Positions 21,818 to 34,435 are shown, numbered from the stretch's first letter. The stretch is DNA of 64,000 nucleotides from Knoxdaviesia capensis (GCA_001510575.1 LNGK01000008.1:2334077-2398076), one strand, 5' to 3'. The notes: generated from the sequence alone by a model not told the origin. Translations and numbers: made by a program.

Positions 21818-22458
21818 GAAATCGCCAGTTCTGGGATATCCAAGTTCAGGGTCCATGGAATTGTCTCGTCGACATTAAAAATCAATGACGTCGTTGTGAA
21901 CATGGGATGAGGCCCGATAGTGAGTGGGGTGTCGGGAGTAAGATCCAAAACAGCAAAACCGTGATAACGACGGCCATGGGTCAGGTGACTTGCCGAGTTT
22001 CCTTCGTCGACACGCAAGTTCTTCCGCCTTGGTTAATGTCCGATTCAACAGACTTACCGTATTGTCTGGACCTTAAATGAAACGCTGGCAGTTTGCTGTC
22101 AAGCAAAGAAAAACCTCCAGGGTGTTCAATTCCACGTGATTTGCATCTTCTTCTTACCCCCCCGTGATCCCCGGTTTTTTTTCGTCGGTGCGGGCACTGT
22201 GTTGCTCTATGCATGTAACGGGGCAATGACAAAGATAATCGAATACCTGGAAATGGGATTTTCTGGTAATTCACACCCCCCCCCCCCCGCTTTCTCCACT
22301 TGCGATGCGATCGCCGGCGCCGATTTTTTTTTTTCAAGTGTAAACGAGCAACCCGATCACCGTGTTCTTTTTCTGCTTCTGCTGTTTGCTACTACTCATT
22401 CGTCCGCTAGTACTCACCTCGTGCGATGCCTCTTCGATATTCGGCTTAACCGCCCACT

Positions 22459-22459
22459 G

Positions 22460-22497
<38 letters not shown>
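22459..22497. repeat. Compound (TA)n(GT)n microsatellite
   Basis: About eleven TA units run directly into eight GT units, in non-coding DNA. Confidence 0.95.
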
Positions 22498-22498
<1 letters not shown>

Positions 22499-24685
22499 CC
22501 CCCGCTCCAGGCCCAGCTGGAATGTATCTCGCTTGCGGGGATCACGCCCCCTCGTTGGACTTCTCGGCTGCTGAACTCAGATCGTTGCAATCGTGGACGC
22601 TTCCGAGCCGTGGTCGTGGTGTTGTCGGGTGGAGAACGAACGGGCAGTCTTGAAAGTGTTGTCCGAGGTTTTTTCCCCTGCCCACTTTTCTTTCCACTGG
22701 CCATCTCGGGGGAAAGACGTTGAGGCCGGACGAAAACACAGTCGGTTAACCGCATCATGTGGTCGCTGTGAATCACGGTGGGGTGAAGAGCGAACGCCGG
22801 GGATATCGAGGTATCATATCGTGGCCCATGACTAGCTTCACCAGCCGTCTACTAGTCAAGACTCTCTCTCACCTCACTTCCACGGCTGTCAGATCGGGCC
22901 CTTGGTGGTCCCGGCGCACGAAAGGTTTCCCTCGGTAATCGTGACAGAACGCCGCCTTCCGCCCATCTCTGCCTAGGACACAAGTCTCTCGATGATGGAC
23001 AAAGGCTGGAGATCCATTGTTGCTTCCGCCCAGAGAACTTCTCGCCCCCGTCCCACGAGAGAGTGGCAAAACCAAAAGCCGGCGGTAATCTCGTGAAGCC
23101 CTGTATATGTGCAACCAGCAATTAAATAGCTCAATGCCTGGACTTCTAATCGGGTCCAACAGTTGTTTCCTGGGATCGTAAAGCATTCAATCCTGGTCGG
23201 ACCTGGCGGTGTTAGTGCGGACCCTAATTATTAGGGTTGTCAACACTGACGTCGTCACGTTCGTCCTTCCAACGACGATGCTCTGTGACTCCCCGAATGC
23301 CGTAAATTCCCAATTCGAGTCTACCACGCCCATAAGAGTTTGAGAAAGCCCCCGCTTTCCACTGCAATTAGCGCCGCATCTCGGACACTTCCCGGACCAG
23401 GACTCCTGCGTCTTTGGTCTCCGTCACCGGTGAAATCCTTCCGAAATCATGAACTTTTCGACTGACCAACAAGACACACACAGGTCCCGTTTCAAGAGCA
23501 AACCTCTCAAGGGTCCACGACTGGCTGGCTTTCTGTCGGGCGTTCTCTTCTCCCACCCCCTATAGCGGATCCCCCGATTCCTTCGCCTTGAAGCCTGGGG
23601 GGGGGATTGCCTGTATCCAGCGAACGGGGACTTCTCGATTGAGTGCAATCCATCCCCGCGGACATGCGCAGTAGATGATGTCGAAAGCAGGAGCATCACA
23701 AGCTGTGGACTTTTCAGCGGCCCTGGGGCATAGGCGGTGAACACCGTCATCTCATGCCTTCTTATCTCGGCATGTATTGTCCTTACAGCAGCCGTAACTC
23801 TGCGAACCTGGGTCTCGCAAATCAGGCAATTGGTCGGATGAGACCCCCAGAACAGCGTGCTTACCCACCCGCTTCGTTTGGCACCGGACCCGCCCTTTGA
23901 ATGCCCGGATCCAACGGAGTGTCGTCCCTCAATGGATCCCCCCGTTCCATGCCCAGCCTTCAACCCTTGGTTGCACGTCCTAAGTCACTCGCCTCCCCAC
24001 CCCATCCCCCACAATCCTGACGGTGGCCATCAAAGATATCCTCCGATGGCCCCGGAATGTGGCAAAAATGGAGCAAAAAAAAAGTAAGAGCTTGCTTTGA
24101 GCGGGGAGGGAGTCGTATTCTGTGTACTGTGTACCCGCGTGAAGTTAAACTCCAAGACTATGCATGTTGCGAGACAAACCAAAGGCGAACGGATCACAGC
24201 CAAGCAAAAAGCCAAGATAGAATAGAGTTTGTCGCCTCCAAGTTGGCATGGGCAAAAGGACATCTAAAGAGCCTGAGCCAGGCCCCATCGAAAGGCATTG
24301 CTTGGGCTCTTCACTTCACTGTCGAAATACCCAGTGACCAGCCATGCATGGACACAAACAGAATGCAAATAAAAGCGCAGATCAGATCAGATATACAGCA
24401 CATAAAAAGCCTTTGGAAACACTCCTCTGGAGCAGCAGACACCCGAACCCCTTGAAAACGGAAAAACGAAGACGTCTCTAGCCCAATGGCTAATGATACC
24501 AACACCGAAAAGAAGAGAAAAAAAAGAAAGAAAACAAACAGTGTAAACCCTTCAGAAGTAACGCTGGATGCATTTGCCTGTCGTTCAAGTAGAAAAGAGC
24601 AAGAAAAAAACAAAAAAGAGAAATAGGTATCCGCAAAACGAAGATGCACAAGGGAAAAAAGACATATTAGAGAGGATAAATGCCA

Positions 24686-27291
24686 TCACCAGCGCCGACT
24701 AACGGTTGAACAAGGAGTTCAGTCAGTATATAAAAAACCATCACACCACAAGCAAAAGAATGTGTGTATCACGCAAGCCAGACGGACATACCTGAACGCC
24801 GAGTCCATAACAACCTGCTTCTTCCGCTTCTTCATCCGCAAGGGGCCAACACTACTCTTTGTAGCAGAAGGCGGCGCCTGGCCGTCGCGGTCGTCGTCGT
24901 CCCCGTCGCGCATAGCCCGCTTCTTGCTCTTCGAGCGCCCGGACCCTGCATGGGGAGGCGGCGATGGCGAGGGGGTGCGTCGTGCACGCCGAGCCCGGCC
25001 GTTGGAGGCTGATGACGACGGCGTGGCAGCTCGCCGGCGACGAGACTCGCGCTCTCCGCCAGACTGACGGGCGTTGTCGTCTTCGTCACGTGTGCTGTTG
25101 CGTTCGTCTTGCGATTCATCGCCGCCAGCACCTGGGCTTATACCAAGCAGCTCGGCTTCTAGCGAGTCTAGATCGGAGTCGTTGCCGTCCCTGTCACCTC
25201 CATCCTTATTTCGGGGCTTGCCACCGCGAGAGGCAGACGACTTGTTCAGAGCCTCAAGAGAGGCTGCAGTCAAATCCTCCCCGTCGCCTCGGCTATCGCG
25301 GCGGCGTCTACGGCCGTAGTTGCTGTCGCGATCCGGGCTCACAGACCGGGAATATGCCCCGCGCCCTCCGTTCCGGAAGTTCGGCGACCGTCCACGCGAG
25401 CTCCAGGATCGTGGCGGCGGGGAGTCGGCGTCGTGTTTCTGGCGCGAGTACCGCTCGCCAGGTCGATAGTAGTCGGGCTCGGGATCGCGCCGTGATTCAT
25501 CGTCCGGCCGTCGCGCATGGTCGTGGGTGCCAGGCCGCCGAGAATCGTCGCGTGAAGGTCGATATCGGTCAAGTTGGTTCGGTGTTGACACTGCGGAATT
25601 CCGGTATTGCGGGGACCGTCGGTCATACGAAGTGTGACTCGGCGAATCGTCAAATCGAGACGCACGATGCGTCTCGCCATACCTGGACAGCTCATTTCGT
25701 CCATTTTTCTCGGAGAAGTTGGATACCCCAGAATAAGATCTATGCTCTGACCCTGCACCCATAGCCATGTTCCGGTCTTCTTTGGAAATCATGTATCCTC
25801 TGTGGTCAGCGGTCATGTCCTTGGAAAACTCCGGTTTCTTCGGTAACATGGAACCGGACCGAGCAGGATTCGGAGGTAGTGGCTGCAGATGCTGCGAGCC
25901 GTGCTCCGTGGCTGTATCGACAGGTTCAGAAGGGTGAAACTTCGCAGTCTCTTCAGCCGAGCGCCGGGGGATCCAGTTGGAATTCCCTTTCCGACTCTCC
26001 CGTTCCTCGGAATCTTCGCCGTCTTCTTCCGAAGTTCCGTTGCTGCCAACTTTATGTTTCTCCTCGGGATTTTTCGAGTAGCCGTTGACACCCGCCCGTG
26101 AACTGTGCAATCCTCCATCCGGGGAATCAGCTACGCTATCCGATTTCACGCTCTTGGGCATAGGAGATCCCTTGAGCGAAGAAGGCTGAGAGTAGTCTCC
26201 TTTATACTTCTCCTGAATCACTCCGGTGCCACCATACCGCGCCTGTTTATGATTGCCGTAATGCTTTTGCTTTCCAGGCTGTTCGGAATGATCGTAGCGG
26301 TCAACCCCAACATTCTCGGCTTTAACATGCTTCGGCAGTTGGACAGGTGGTCGCGGGGGGAGACTGGAGTGCCCCTTCAGCTCAGGACGAGCCACAGCCG
26401 ATGAGGCATTGTCGCTGGTGCTGTTCTTCTTGGGGTGGTGGGGTTTCTGCTCGTGTGTGTGTGAAGGAGTATGGCGCGTCCCAGATTGTTGCCGCCAGTT
26501 AGAATGTGGCTTAGGCGACGGGCCTGGCGGTCCGGGGGAGTATTGATATTGAGCCGGTGGTGGTCCTGTCTGTGGGTAAACATATTGACCAGGTGGAATC
26601 GGCATAGGTGGCGGAGGGTGTCCCATATAACTGGGTCCAGGCGGCAGAGGTGGGTGAAGATATCCAGGAGGGGGTATCGGGGGATGGTACGGAGATGGTG
26701 CCGAAGAGGCATAGGCGTGGCCGTATGGTTGAGGTGGAATATGGGGAGGGAACGGAGGCGGCGGTAAAGGGGGTCCGGACAAGTTAGGATAGTGCCCTGG
26801 GGGTGGAGCCGAAGGAGTGTCTAGTCCGATGGGAGGAGGGGGTATCCCATACTGGTGTGGAGGGGGTGGGGGCGGGCCAGACGGCGGGGGCGGCGCTGCT
26901 TCGTAGTATCCGGGCGGAGGTGTCGGGTGGGGATAACCGGGCTGCGGAGGAGCATGGTATGCCGGGCCGGAGTGGGGATTGTGGTTATATTGTGGGTAGC
27001 TCTGGTTCGCAATTCCATGTGAGGCTGAATCGTGGCGCGGTCGATTTGAGGATGGTGTTGTATTAGATCCACCAGAAGGCGTGGCTGCCGGTGGACTGAT
27101 AATGTCCGAATGCAGAGATGTTAGTACAGGCGGCACCTTGCCCAATGACATTGCCGCGGCACCACTTACGGAGGTCGTTTGCGCAGCGGTTCTGGGCAGC
27201 CGATAGTCCAGTGGCCCGGTTCGTCGCAGTTATGGCAAACGGGTTCACGAGGTTCACGAACCACATCTGCCCCTTGGGATTCAGCAGCCAT
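24686..27291 (-). CDS. CCHC zinc-knuckle, proline-rich nuclear protein
   Basis: Three exons, 27291-27170, 27095-24792 and 24698-24686, encode 812 aa. Intron 1 (74 bp) has donor GTAAGT and a perfect TACTAAC branch point. Intron 2 (93 bp) has donor GTATGT, a CTGAC branch and acceptor TTAG, leaving a last exon of 13 nt that codes SRRW and stop. The N-terminus, after MAAESQGADVVREPREPV, has one zinc knuckle, CHNCDEPGHWTIGC (C-x2-C-x4-H-x4-C), at about 19-32. Then come a Pro/Tyr/Gly-rich region (about 60-240), long disordered Ser/Arg/Asp-rich sequence with RS-like stretches, and a Lys/Arg C-terminus (KKRKKQ, a nuclear-localisation candidate). Such proteins bind RNA or single-stranded nucleic acid and often act in splicing or mRNA processing. 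The precise role is not known to me. The N-terminal exon is certain because only splicing brings the knuckle into frame. Confidence 0.85.
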
Positions 27292-30200
27292 ATCACAAGA
27301 TAGGGGGCAGCATCGAGGTAAGGATCGTGGTGAAGAAAGTCGTGGAATGTGTGTTATGTAACGACAGGAAAGGGCTGGGATATAGCAGAGAGGATTAGCA
27401 TCATAACAAAGCCAGGGTACATAGCACATGAGAAAAAAGGGGAAGGCATTAAGTAGCATTGATAGATAACAACAACATAAAGACACAGGTACTTTAGGAA
27501 GGCTTGAAAGCAGAGAATAGAAGGCAATAAGAGGTCCAAAACAACATCAAAGATGGCTAGTACAGAGCATAGCATGTCGTTGAAGAGGGGAAACAGAACA
27601 TACCTGGTAAAGTGAATAGACCTTTCTAAACAAGAGAGCATATACAATCAAAAAGCAGCAAACTGAAGCATCGACAGCGACAGGTCAGCTTGGAGCACAA
27701 GAAGCGACATGAAGAATGCAAGTCGTGGCATGCGAACCAATGGGGGCACGATCGCAAAGAGAATAGTCGCGTGGTGGAGCCCAGCGCATGACTCCATCCC
27801 GAAAAGGTGGGAAACACAAGAAAAACTCGGCTGCGTCCTCTTTGGGCTTCGGACAGACTTACCGAAGGTCAGAGCGAGAAGAAGCAAAAGAGTATCGCCA
27901 ACCACCAAGAAAAATCCACCGGGTTCAACGACACTCAAACAGCGATCGACAGGAGCGCTATGGAAAGATATCTTGGTGAGGATGATCTCGGTGGCAACGA
28001 CGTGATCGGAATTGCCCCAGATTTCGGGATCACCCACGCTGATTGTGTTGTGGTCAGTGTCGATAAGGCCGGGCCACATGCAGCGGAGATACAGTCGAGC
28101 AGCAAGGGAATGATACCAGGAGAAGCGGAACGGCGCAGAAACAAGCGGCGGAAGACCAGCAGAAAGCAAATGTATTTGGAGAAGAAGAATAGCCCCGAAG
28201 GAACTTTGAAAGGACCGTTCACGGCAAGAAGAATCACAGGTAGTCTCACGGGTCGCCCACTGGCCAAGGATATGTGAATGCAATGCAAAAAGGAGACAGA
28301 CCAGTATGAAACCTGGCCGTGGGAGGAGAATTTCGACTGTATACACAAGAAAAACTAAATATTGGGGGAAAAAGACAGCCAGGAGGTACGTGAAGGGGAA
28401 GTTGTGAGATATGACTGATTCCGAGAAGTAATACAGAGAAGGCGGGAGATCCAAGCGAAGAAATTGGAGGCCACGAAAATCTACATACAAGTACTGGTGG
28501 CTTGCAACGATACGGGGGGAAAACAAGAGTTGCGCGCTTAAATTCCGGCAAGGAAACGCTAGTCACGTGACATATGGCTGGTGCATCCAGAGTAACGCCA
28601 GCGAAGCAACATCGCCATTGACGGTATCTATCAAACGGAAATGCAATGATATGGGAACCCTTTGAATGCATTGGCGTTCCACTGTGCTCTCCAACTTTTC
28701 TGTGGCAGTCAGAATGTCAACAGAAAGCAGCGGGTTGTCATCAGCACTGGTAATGTCTCTGAAGGGGAAAGCTGTGTCTGCTTGCTATCTACGCAAGAAG
28801 CTGTCTTGGGGGTGGAAGTAGTATCAAAACGTAAAGGCTCAGGATGAACCATCCCGTATCACGGAAGGAGGAGGTCATCATGCAACTAATGTGGGAATTC
28901 CAGTGAATATAGCAAGATACGGAGCCGGTGTGTCCCCTATCCGGCGCCTTGGGTCTTGAAAGTGTTGGTCTGACGATATGTAGAAAGGCATCGTGGAGAG
29001 GTGACAATGAACAGGGGATTGCAGGAGAATCCAAGACAAAACAAGGTGGAATACGGAGCACACATATCTCTCTTCACTGGGGAAACGGGAATGGAAAGGG
29101 GACAAATCTTGAGGGCATCCAAGCTGGTGATGGACCGATCAGACAGCATAGAGCCTCTTCAAGCCTACCTGAAGACATCTGAGTACCAGATTTGTCGAAA
29201 TAGATGGGATTCTTCTCCATGTTGACTGAGGGTGCTTGGGGTGGAAACGAGCATCAATGACGATGTCTGGAGCAGCTTCACCACTCAAACTAGCCCGGAA
29301 CACAGCCATTTCCAATGGCATCAGGCTGCGCCTTTCAAACACAGGATATTGTTAGCAAAAAGCTAACTGATAAGACCTGTTCAGAAGACGGAAAAGATGA
29401 AGGGAAAATGTCAGCGAATTTGGGAGGAAACGGATTTTCAAACGCTGGCCAAATGCGGAAACCAGAACAGGAGGTGCAAAATGAGGGGTTGACACATGTG
29501 GGAAAATGGGAAAAAGGTATGGAAGAGGAGGAAAGAGAATGGAAAAGATTCATTACATGGACATGAGGCGACTTTGGGGCCAGGAGATTCTTTATAAACA
29601 GGGATGGCCGTGTGTGTACTGTTTATGTACTGTATGGCACATTCCGGCCTGGCAGCTGGTGGCGGCTGTGGCCTTTTCCAGGGGCATCCCCCGCTATTTT
29701 CTTCTCCAACTTTTTCCTAGGTTCTTTCAGCAAGAGTGATTGATAAATCCATCAAGATAGGGAGATCGACTTCAACTATCCCCCTCAGATACTTGGTTAA
29801 CCAAGGTACTTTTTCTTAAGAAAGTTTAGTACATCCAACATGTTCTCTTGATATATACCCTGAGGTTGAAGCCTCTTTCTTCTCTGGTGTTTGCTTTGGC
29901 CTCTTTATCCCCTGTTCCCAGATGGGATAGGGTGTGCAGGATACAACAGCAAGCTTTTCCCTGATTACAACCAGTCCCTCAGTTTCGTCTTCTCTTGTCT
30001 TTCCCTCTCAAGACCTTCTAACTCTCCTATTTATCTTCTCCCCCCGATCATGATTGTTTCCCTGATACAGTATCTTGTGCCTGCTAGATCTGCTGATAAC
30101 GGCCAAAGGCATCAAATACCCTTCCTTTCTCTCCCAGTGCCACCCTGATTACGAACCAGCAGCAATCACCGCAAACAGCCTTTCGGCCGCGTCAACTTTT

Positions 30201-30304
30201 TGCTACTGATCTTGAAGTACGATCTTCAAGCGCACTCGCTGCGAATCTGCTGCTGTTGCTCTCTGTCCTGTTCTCTAGGAGGAGAGTAGCTCCGACAGAT
30301 CATC
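27292..30304. promoter_or_regulatory. Divergent intergenic region between zinc-knuckle and ppg1 genes
   Basis: 3.0 kb lie between two divergent starts. Up to about 28550 the plus strand is purine-rich, hence pyrimidine-rich for the minus-strand gene. A 292-codon minus frame at 27648-28526 is hydrophobic and compositionally biased, and I regard it as chance. The stretch before 30304 is CT-rich and probably contains the ppg1 leader. Confidence 0.5.
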
Positions 30305-31444
30305 ATGCCCAGTCTACCAGGTGAGCCGCCGCCTCTCGTGTGTTTGGGTCACAAATGCGTCGTGGCGGCTAATTAACTTTTTGTCTTCTTGCTTGGCTGT
30401 AGCCTCCGTCGACTTGGACGAATGTATCGCCCGTCTATACAAGCGAGAACTACTCGCCGAGTCGGTCATCGAAGCGATCTGCGCGAAAACAAAAGAGCTG
30501 TTGATGCGCGAAAGCAATGTCGTCCATGTTCGCGCTCCCATAACCGTGGTCGGTGATATACACGGTCAATTTTACGATCTAATAGAAATCTTCAAAATCG
30601 GAGGTTACTGTCCAGATACGAACTACTTGTTTCTTGGTATGTGTCGCTCCATACCCCCCCGTTCAGTCGTGTACTGCGGGGTCATGGCCGCCTCAGTGTC
30701 TCGAGTCTAACTCTCGTTTGTGTGCCTTCCTTAGGTGACTACGTCGACCGAGGCATGTTCAGCGTGGAAACGATCTCGCTGCTTGTGTGTTTAAAACTTC
30801 GATACCCCAGTCGTGTGCACCTGATCCGCGGCAACCACGAGTCGCGCGGCGTGACGCAGTCGTACGGCTTCTACACCGAGTGCTCGCGCAAGTACAACAG
30901 CGCGAACGTGTGGCACCATTTCACCGACATGTTCGACTACCTGACGCTGAGCGTGGTGATCGACAACGAGATCTTCTGCGTGCACGGTGGCCTGTCGCCG
31001 TCGATCCACTCCATCGACCAGATCAAGATCATCGACCGCTTCCGCGAGATCCCCCACGAGGGCCCCATGGCCGACCTCGTGTGGTCCGACCCGGACCCTG
31101 ACAAGGATGAGTTCTCGTTGTCGCCGCGCGGCGCCGGGTACACGTTCGGCGCCCAGGTCGTGCGCAAGTTCCTCGAGGTCAACAACATGCGCCACATCCT
31201 GCGCGCCCACCAGCTGTGCCAGGAAGGCTTCCAGGTGCTCTACGACGGCCAGCTCAGTACGGTGTGGAGCGCGCCGAACTACTGCTACCGGTGCGGCAAC
31301 CTGGCCAGTGTGCTCGAGGTCAACGACCAGGGCGAGCGCTACTTCAACACGTTTTCCGCGGCGCCGGAGAACGATACCCAGAAGGACATTCTGCCGACCG
31401 ACAAGGTGACGGAGACCGGGGCCTTACCGGATTACTTTTTGTAG
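30305..31444 (+). CDS. ppg1: Ppg1-type PP2A-like serine/threonine phosphatase
   Basis: Three exons, 30305-30320, 30403-30636 and 30735-31444, encode 319 aa. Exon 1 has only 16 nt (MPSLP plus one base). All PPP-family signatures are intact: GDIHGQF (about 56-62), GDYVDRG (84-90), RGNHES (115-120), then LSPRGAGYTFG, RAHQLCQEG and SAPNYCYRCGN. The C-terminus is DYFL, the methylated and regulated tail of PP2A-type catalytic subunits. Residues that separate the subfamilies, such as LFLGDYVDRGMFSVETISLL, LKLRYPSRVHLIRGNHES and IDQIKIIDRFREIPHEGPMA, match Ppg1 better than PP2A, PP4 or PP6. Ppg1 works with the Far/STRIPAK-like complex and in glycogen and developmental control in yeasts and moulds. 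The gene converges on RhoGDI with 633 bp between stops. Confidence 0.95.
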
Positions 31445-32077
31445 TATTGGTTTTAGCATAGCGAGACAACCGACAAATACAACAACGCCTTTTTCTTTCA
31501 AGATCTTTATGCCCACTGCACAGGACCAAAAAGCCCGTGTTCAAGAATACCAAGGTCGTGAAGAGCTCTTTAAAATCCGTGCAGTCGCTCAGGGCCAGGA
31601 GCACGTGCTCTAGCTTTCTGTTTCTGCCGCCCCCCTCCTGTCCCATGAGTAGAGTACAGTGCTACGGGTTCACAGCAAGTTGCTTCAGATAGAACTCTCA
31701 GATAGAAAGACAAATAATTGTGTCATTCATTGCTCATGCTCTCCTTATTCACATCTAAATACCCCCGTAGAGACATTCAGTCACGATCTCTACAAAACTA
31801 TACACAAAATTCAAGTCCACAGATCGTCCACACTACCGCTATGCTTGTCCCTCCTGGGGATCTTTTCGTCAATTTTAACCCCCGCCCGCATTCCAGCTCG
31901 TGCACTCATTGATAGAGCTTGATCATCTACTACCACACCCGGAGCCTTATTCCGGCGATGTTCGGAAACTTTATAGTATAGCTTGGGGGCAGTGGCGCTA
32001 TCGTGGCAGTTCTGAACAGGTTTTATTGGTCGGAAGGCTTCGACCTTCGTTTGTTTGCTGGGCCTATCGTTCCGAAA
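31445..32077. other. Shared 3' region of convergent ppg1 and rdi1
   Basis: 633 bp between two stop codons, holding both 3' UTRs. No coding frame is supported. Confidence 0.6.
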
Positions 32078-33160
32078 CTACCAGTCCTTGGAGATGTCAA
32101 AGGACCACTCGAACTCCAGGTGCTTCTTCTTATCGTCGTCGACGAACGAGGAGAGGGCGTTGTAGTGGCCGCGAGCAAGCATTCCGGAGGGAGCCTCCTC
32201 CTCCTGGACTAACCACGGGAAAAAGAAATAGTTGAGTGTTAGTCCAAGCTGTGATCAAACATCAAAACAACACAGCTATTAGGAGGTGACTTACACTTCT
32301 TGACATAGAGAGGCTGCTTGTCGGTGTTGGGGGCGTAGCTACCCTATAATCGTGTCACGGTGTATCAGTACGAAAGAGTGTAAGCAAAAAGGCGGTCTGC
32401 CGGTGTACACGTACAATCATCTCCGAGTCCTTGCTCAAGCGGATACCCTTGCGCTTGATGACCTGGACGTAGTGCAGACCGCTCAGGATCTCGTGCTGCA
32501 CCTTGAAGGTGGCCACCATGGTGAACATGGAGCCCTCCTTGATCTTGAACGGCTTGTCCTTCAGCGTGGCCTCGGAGCCGGGTTGTGAGAGGTCGATGGT
32601 GACGGGGTCGCGGCCGGCAACCTCCATGGTCAGCTTCAGGATGATGCACACGCGGGGGTCGGCCGCGTCGGACAGGTCACGGCCGCCGACGAGGCCGAGG
32701 GACTGCTTGTAGCGCTGGAGGGATTCGTCGTTGGCATCTGGAGAGGTGGACCGGGTTGTTTTGTTAGAGGCAGGGGACGGGTCGGTGAGAGTGAAAACAG
32801 GAGGCGGTTGCGGGCCGGGGTTTGTTGCACAAGAGCTTTCTGTGAAGCCAAACAGCAAAGATTCGGTAAAGCACCGGTCTCTTGGAGCTTCCAAACTACT
32901 GGAACTCTTGCTCCAGTTCACAGAGCAGAACCAAAAGGGGGGGGAACATGCACGCTGTCCTGCAAGAGACAAAAAGGAGGGGTAGACCGCCTCAATGGAA
33001 AGCACATCACAGCTCCAGTAGCTGAGGAAGCAAGTGATCCAAAATCTCCAATCCTGAACGTACCCATATTCTGATAAGCAGCCAGACTCTGCTTGGGCTG
33101 GGAGAGCTTGTAACCCTGAGTCTCCTCGGGCATAGTATCGTCATCATGATGGGAAGCCAT
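32078..33160 (-). CDS. rdi1: Rho GDP-dissociation inhibitor
   Basis: Four exons, 33160-33064, 32737-32415, 32343-32295 and 32208-32078, encode 199 aa. All junctions are GT-AG; intron 1 is 326 bp, long for this window. The N-terminal arm MASHHDDDTMPEETQGYKLS leads to DDESL-type ANDESLQRYKQSLG, where the Rho switch regions are bound. The immunoglobulin-like fold follows: RVCIILKLTMEVAGRDPVTI, KIKEGSMFTMVATFKVQHEI, SGLHYVQVIKRKGIRL, GSYAPNTDKQPLYVKK, GMLARGHYNALSSFVDDD and a final FEWSFDISKDW. Length and ending match the family. It extracts prenylated Rho/Cdc42/Rac GTPases from membranes and keeps them in the cytosol, so it controls polarity. Its start faces a 0.8-kb intergenic region with a telomere-like motif about 600 bp upstream. 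Confidence 0.96.
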
Positions 33161-33976
33161 GGTCAATGATGCTTGGGGGTGAGGCTTAGAGCTGAAGAGA
33201 AGAAGAGAGACGGTCTGTACAGAGAGAAATCGTTGGTATCGTCAAGTCGTGAACTGTGAATTTGCTGAAAATAGGTATCTTAAGGAGGAAAAGAAAAAAA
33301 GAGAAACAGAAAAGGTCTAGAAGATGCTTGTTAGTCAAAAGTTCGAGGAGGGAAGAAAATCAGTGGATGTGTGTTTGAAGTTCTGGCCACTGGTATTAAA
33401 GCGAACTGGGGGAGGGGGCCTAAAAGGTGGGAATCTTGGAGGGGCACAAGCCTCGTATGGGCATGCTTCTTGCTTTGCTACAAGGGTCGGAGCTGGCCCA
33501 GACTCTGGTTTGTTTCAACCTTTAGGGGACCGACAAGCCCTGAAGATGAGTGATTCACTACAATGATCTTGATGTGGAGGTAACTTGGAGTATCCTGTTC
33601 TCATTCCCTAGCTATGTCCTATCTGACTTGAACTACTTGTCCTTTCTATAGATTAGGTACTTGACATAACTTGTTGGCTCGGATCATGGAGAGAGAGAGC
33701 TCTGAGCTTGTTACAGAATGGCTTGTTTGTGCACGACTTAGGGTTGGTTGGGGTTAATTGTGTTTAGGGTTAGGGTTGCTCAACTAATACTCTCTTTAGT
33801 TAGATCAACTTAATGTTCAGTTGCACTGATAGCATCACTCATCACTTCCCAACTTGAATATATTTTGATTCACCTTGGCTACTGTAGCCATGCGTCCACA
33901 TATATATACAATTTGCCAATTTAGATAACCGCGACTCAATCGACATTTCGCTCTACTTGAAAGAGTCCAGTGCCTC
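33161..33976. promoter_or_regulatory. Upstream region of rdi1 with telomere-like motifs
   Basis: No coding frame is supported. The first 150 bp are purine-rich on the plus strand, as expected for the rdi1 promoter and leader. Degenerate TTAGGG-like units cluster at 33738-33782. Confidence 0.5.
33764..33782 (+). repeat. Telomere-like element, second copy
   Basis: Identical over 19 bp to the element at 11654-11672. Looser units (cttagggttgg, ggggttaatt) lie just upstream. It sits between the rdi1 promoter and the truncated NmrA-like remnant. Confidence 0.8.
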
Positions 33977-34435
33977 CTAGACGACATCATCCAGAGTTCT
34001 CTTCGGCAGACCAAGGAAGTCGTTGAAGACGGGGCCCTCCTTCTCCAAGTGTCCACCAAACTTGTCGTGGAAGACTGAGTCGAGCGCGCGCGCGTCCGGC
34101 CGGTTGTTGTTCAGGCCGTACTTTGACGCCACGTAGCGCTTCACGCCCGCCGAGATCGCTGCGCCGATGAAGCGGTCCTGGTGGCTGACCGCCAGCGACG
34201 GCATGCAGTTGATGATGGCGTCCCGGCCCTTGAACGCCTTGACCAGGTCCTCGGCCGGGTACGACTCGGCTCTGGTGATCACGTTGACCGTCGCGGGCAG
34301 CATGGACTTGGAGGTGTCGTGCTGCAGGGCGGACACCTTGAAGGAGGGCTCGTTGAGCACGGCGTCGAGCACGATCGAGCCGATCGAGCCAGTACCGCCG
34401 ACAACGAGGATGTTCTTGTAAGGAGAAGTCAGTTT
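33977..34435 (-). pseudogene. NmrA-like NAD(P)-binding protein, truncated remnant
   Basis: The minus frame reads SPYKNILVVGGTGSIGSIVL, the N-terminal Rossmann segment with the GGTGxIG nucleotide loop, then NCMPSLAVSHQDRFIGAAIS and AGVKRYVASKYGLNNNRPDA. This is the first half of the NmrA/isoflavone-reductase-like family (usually about 300 aa). After about 140 residues it departs from the family and stops at 33977. The region upstream of LTSPYKN is open for about 25 codons back to a TAG but has no ATG; the codon where a start is expected is CTG. An unseen upstream exon could supply a start, but the missing substrate-binding half argues for a broken gene. Confidence 0.65.

Larger units (their letters stand above)
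21372..24685. other. Intergenic, no gene supported
   Basis: This 3.3-kb region holds a 125-bp imperfect tandem duplication, an AT/GT microsatellite and a C13 run near 22266. No frame shows coding character. The last few hundred bases are A-rich on the plus strand, consistent with the 3' UTR of the minus-strand zinc-knuckle gene. Confidence 0.5.

Noticed and set aside
27648..28526. 292-codon minus-strand frame rich in Leu, Phe and Ser
   Set aside because: The plus strand is purine-rich here, so the minus strand reads hydrophobic and open by composition. It has no domain, no codon bias like the genes, and lies upstream of the zinc-knuckle gene where leader or promoter is expected.
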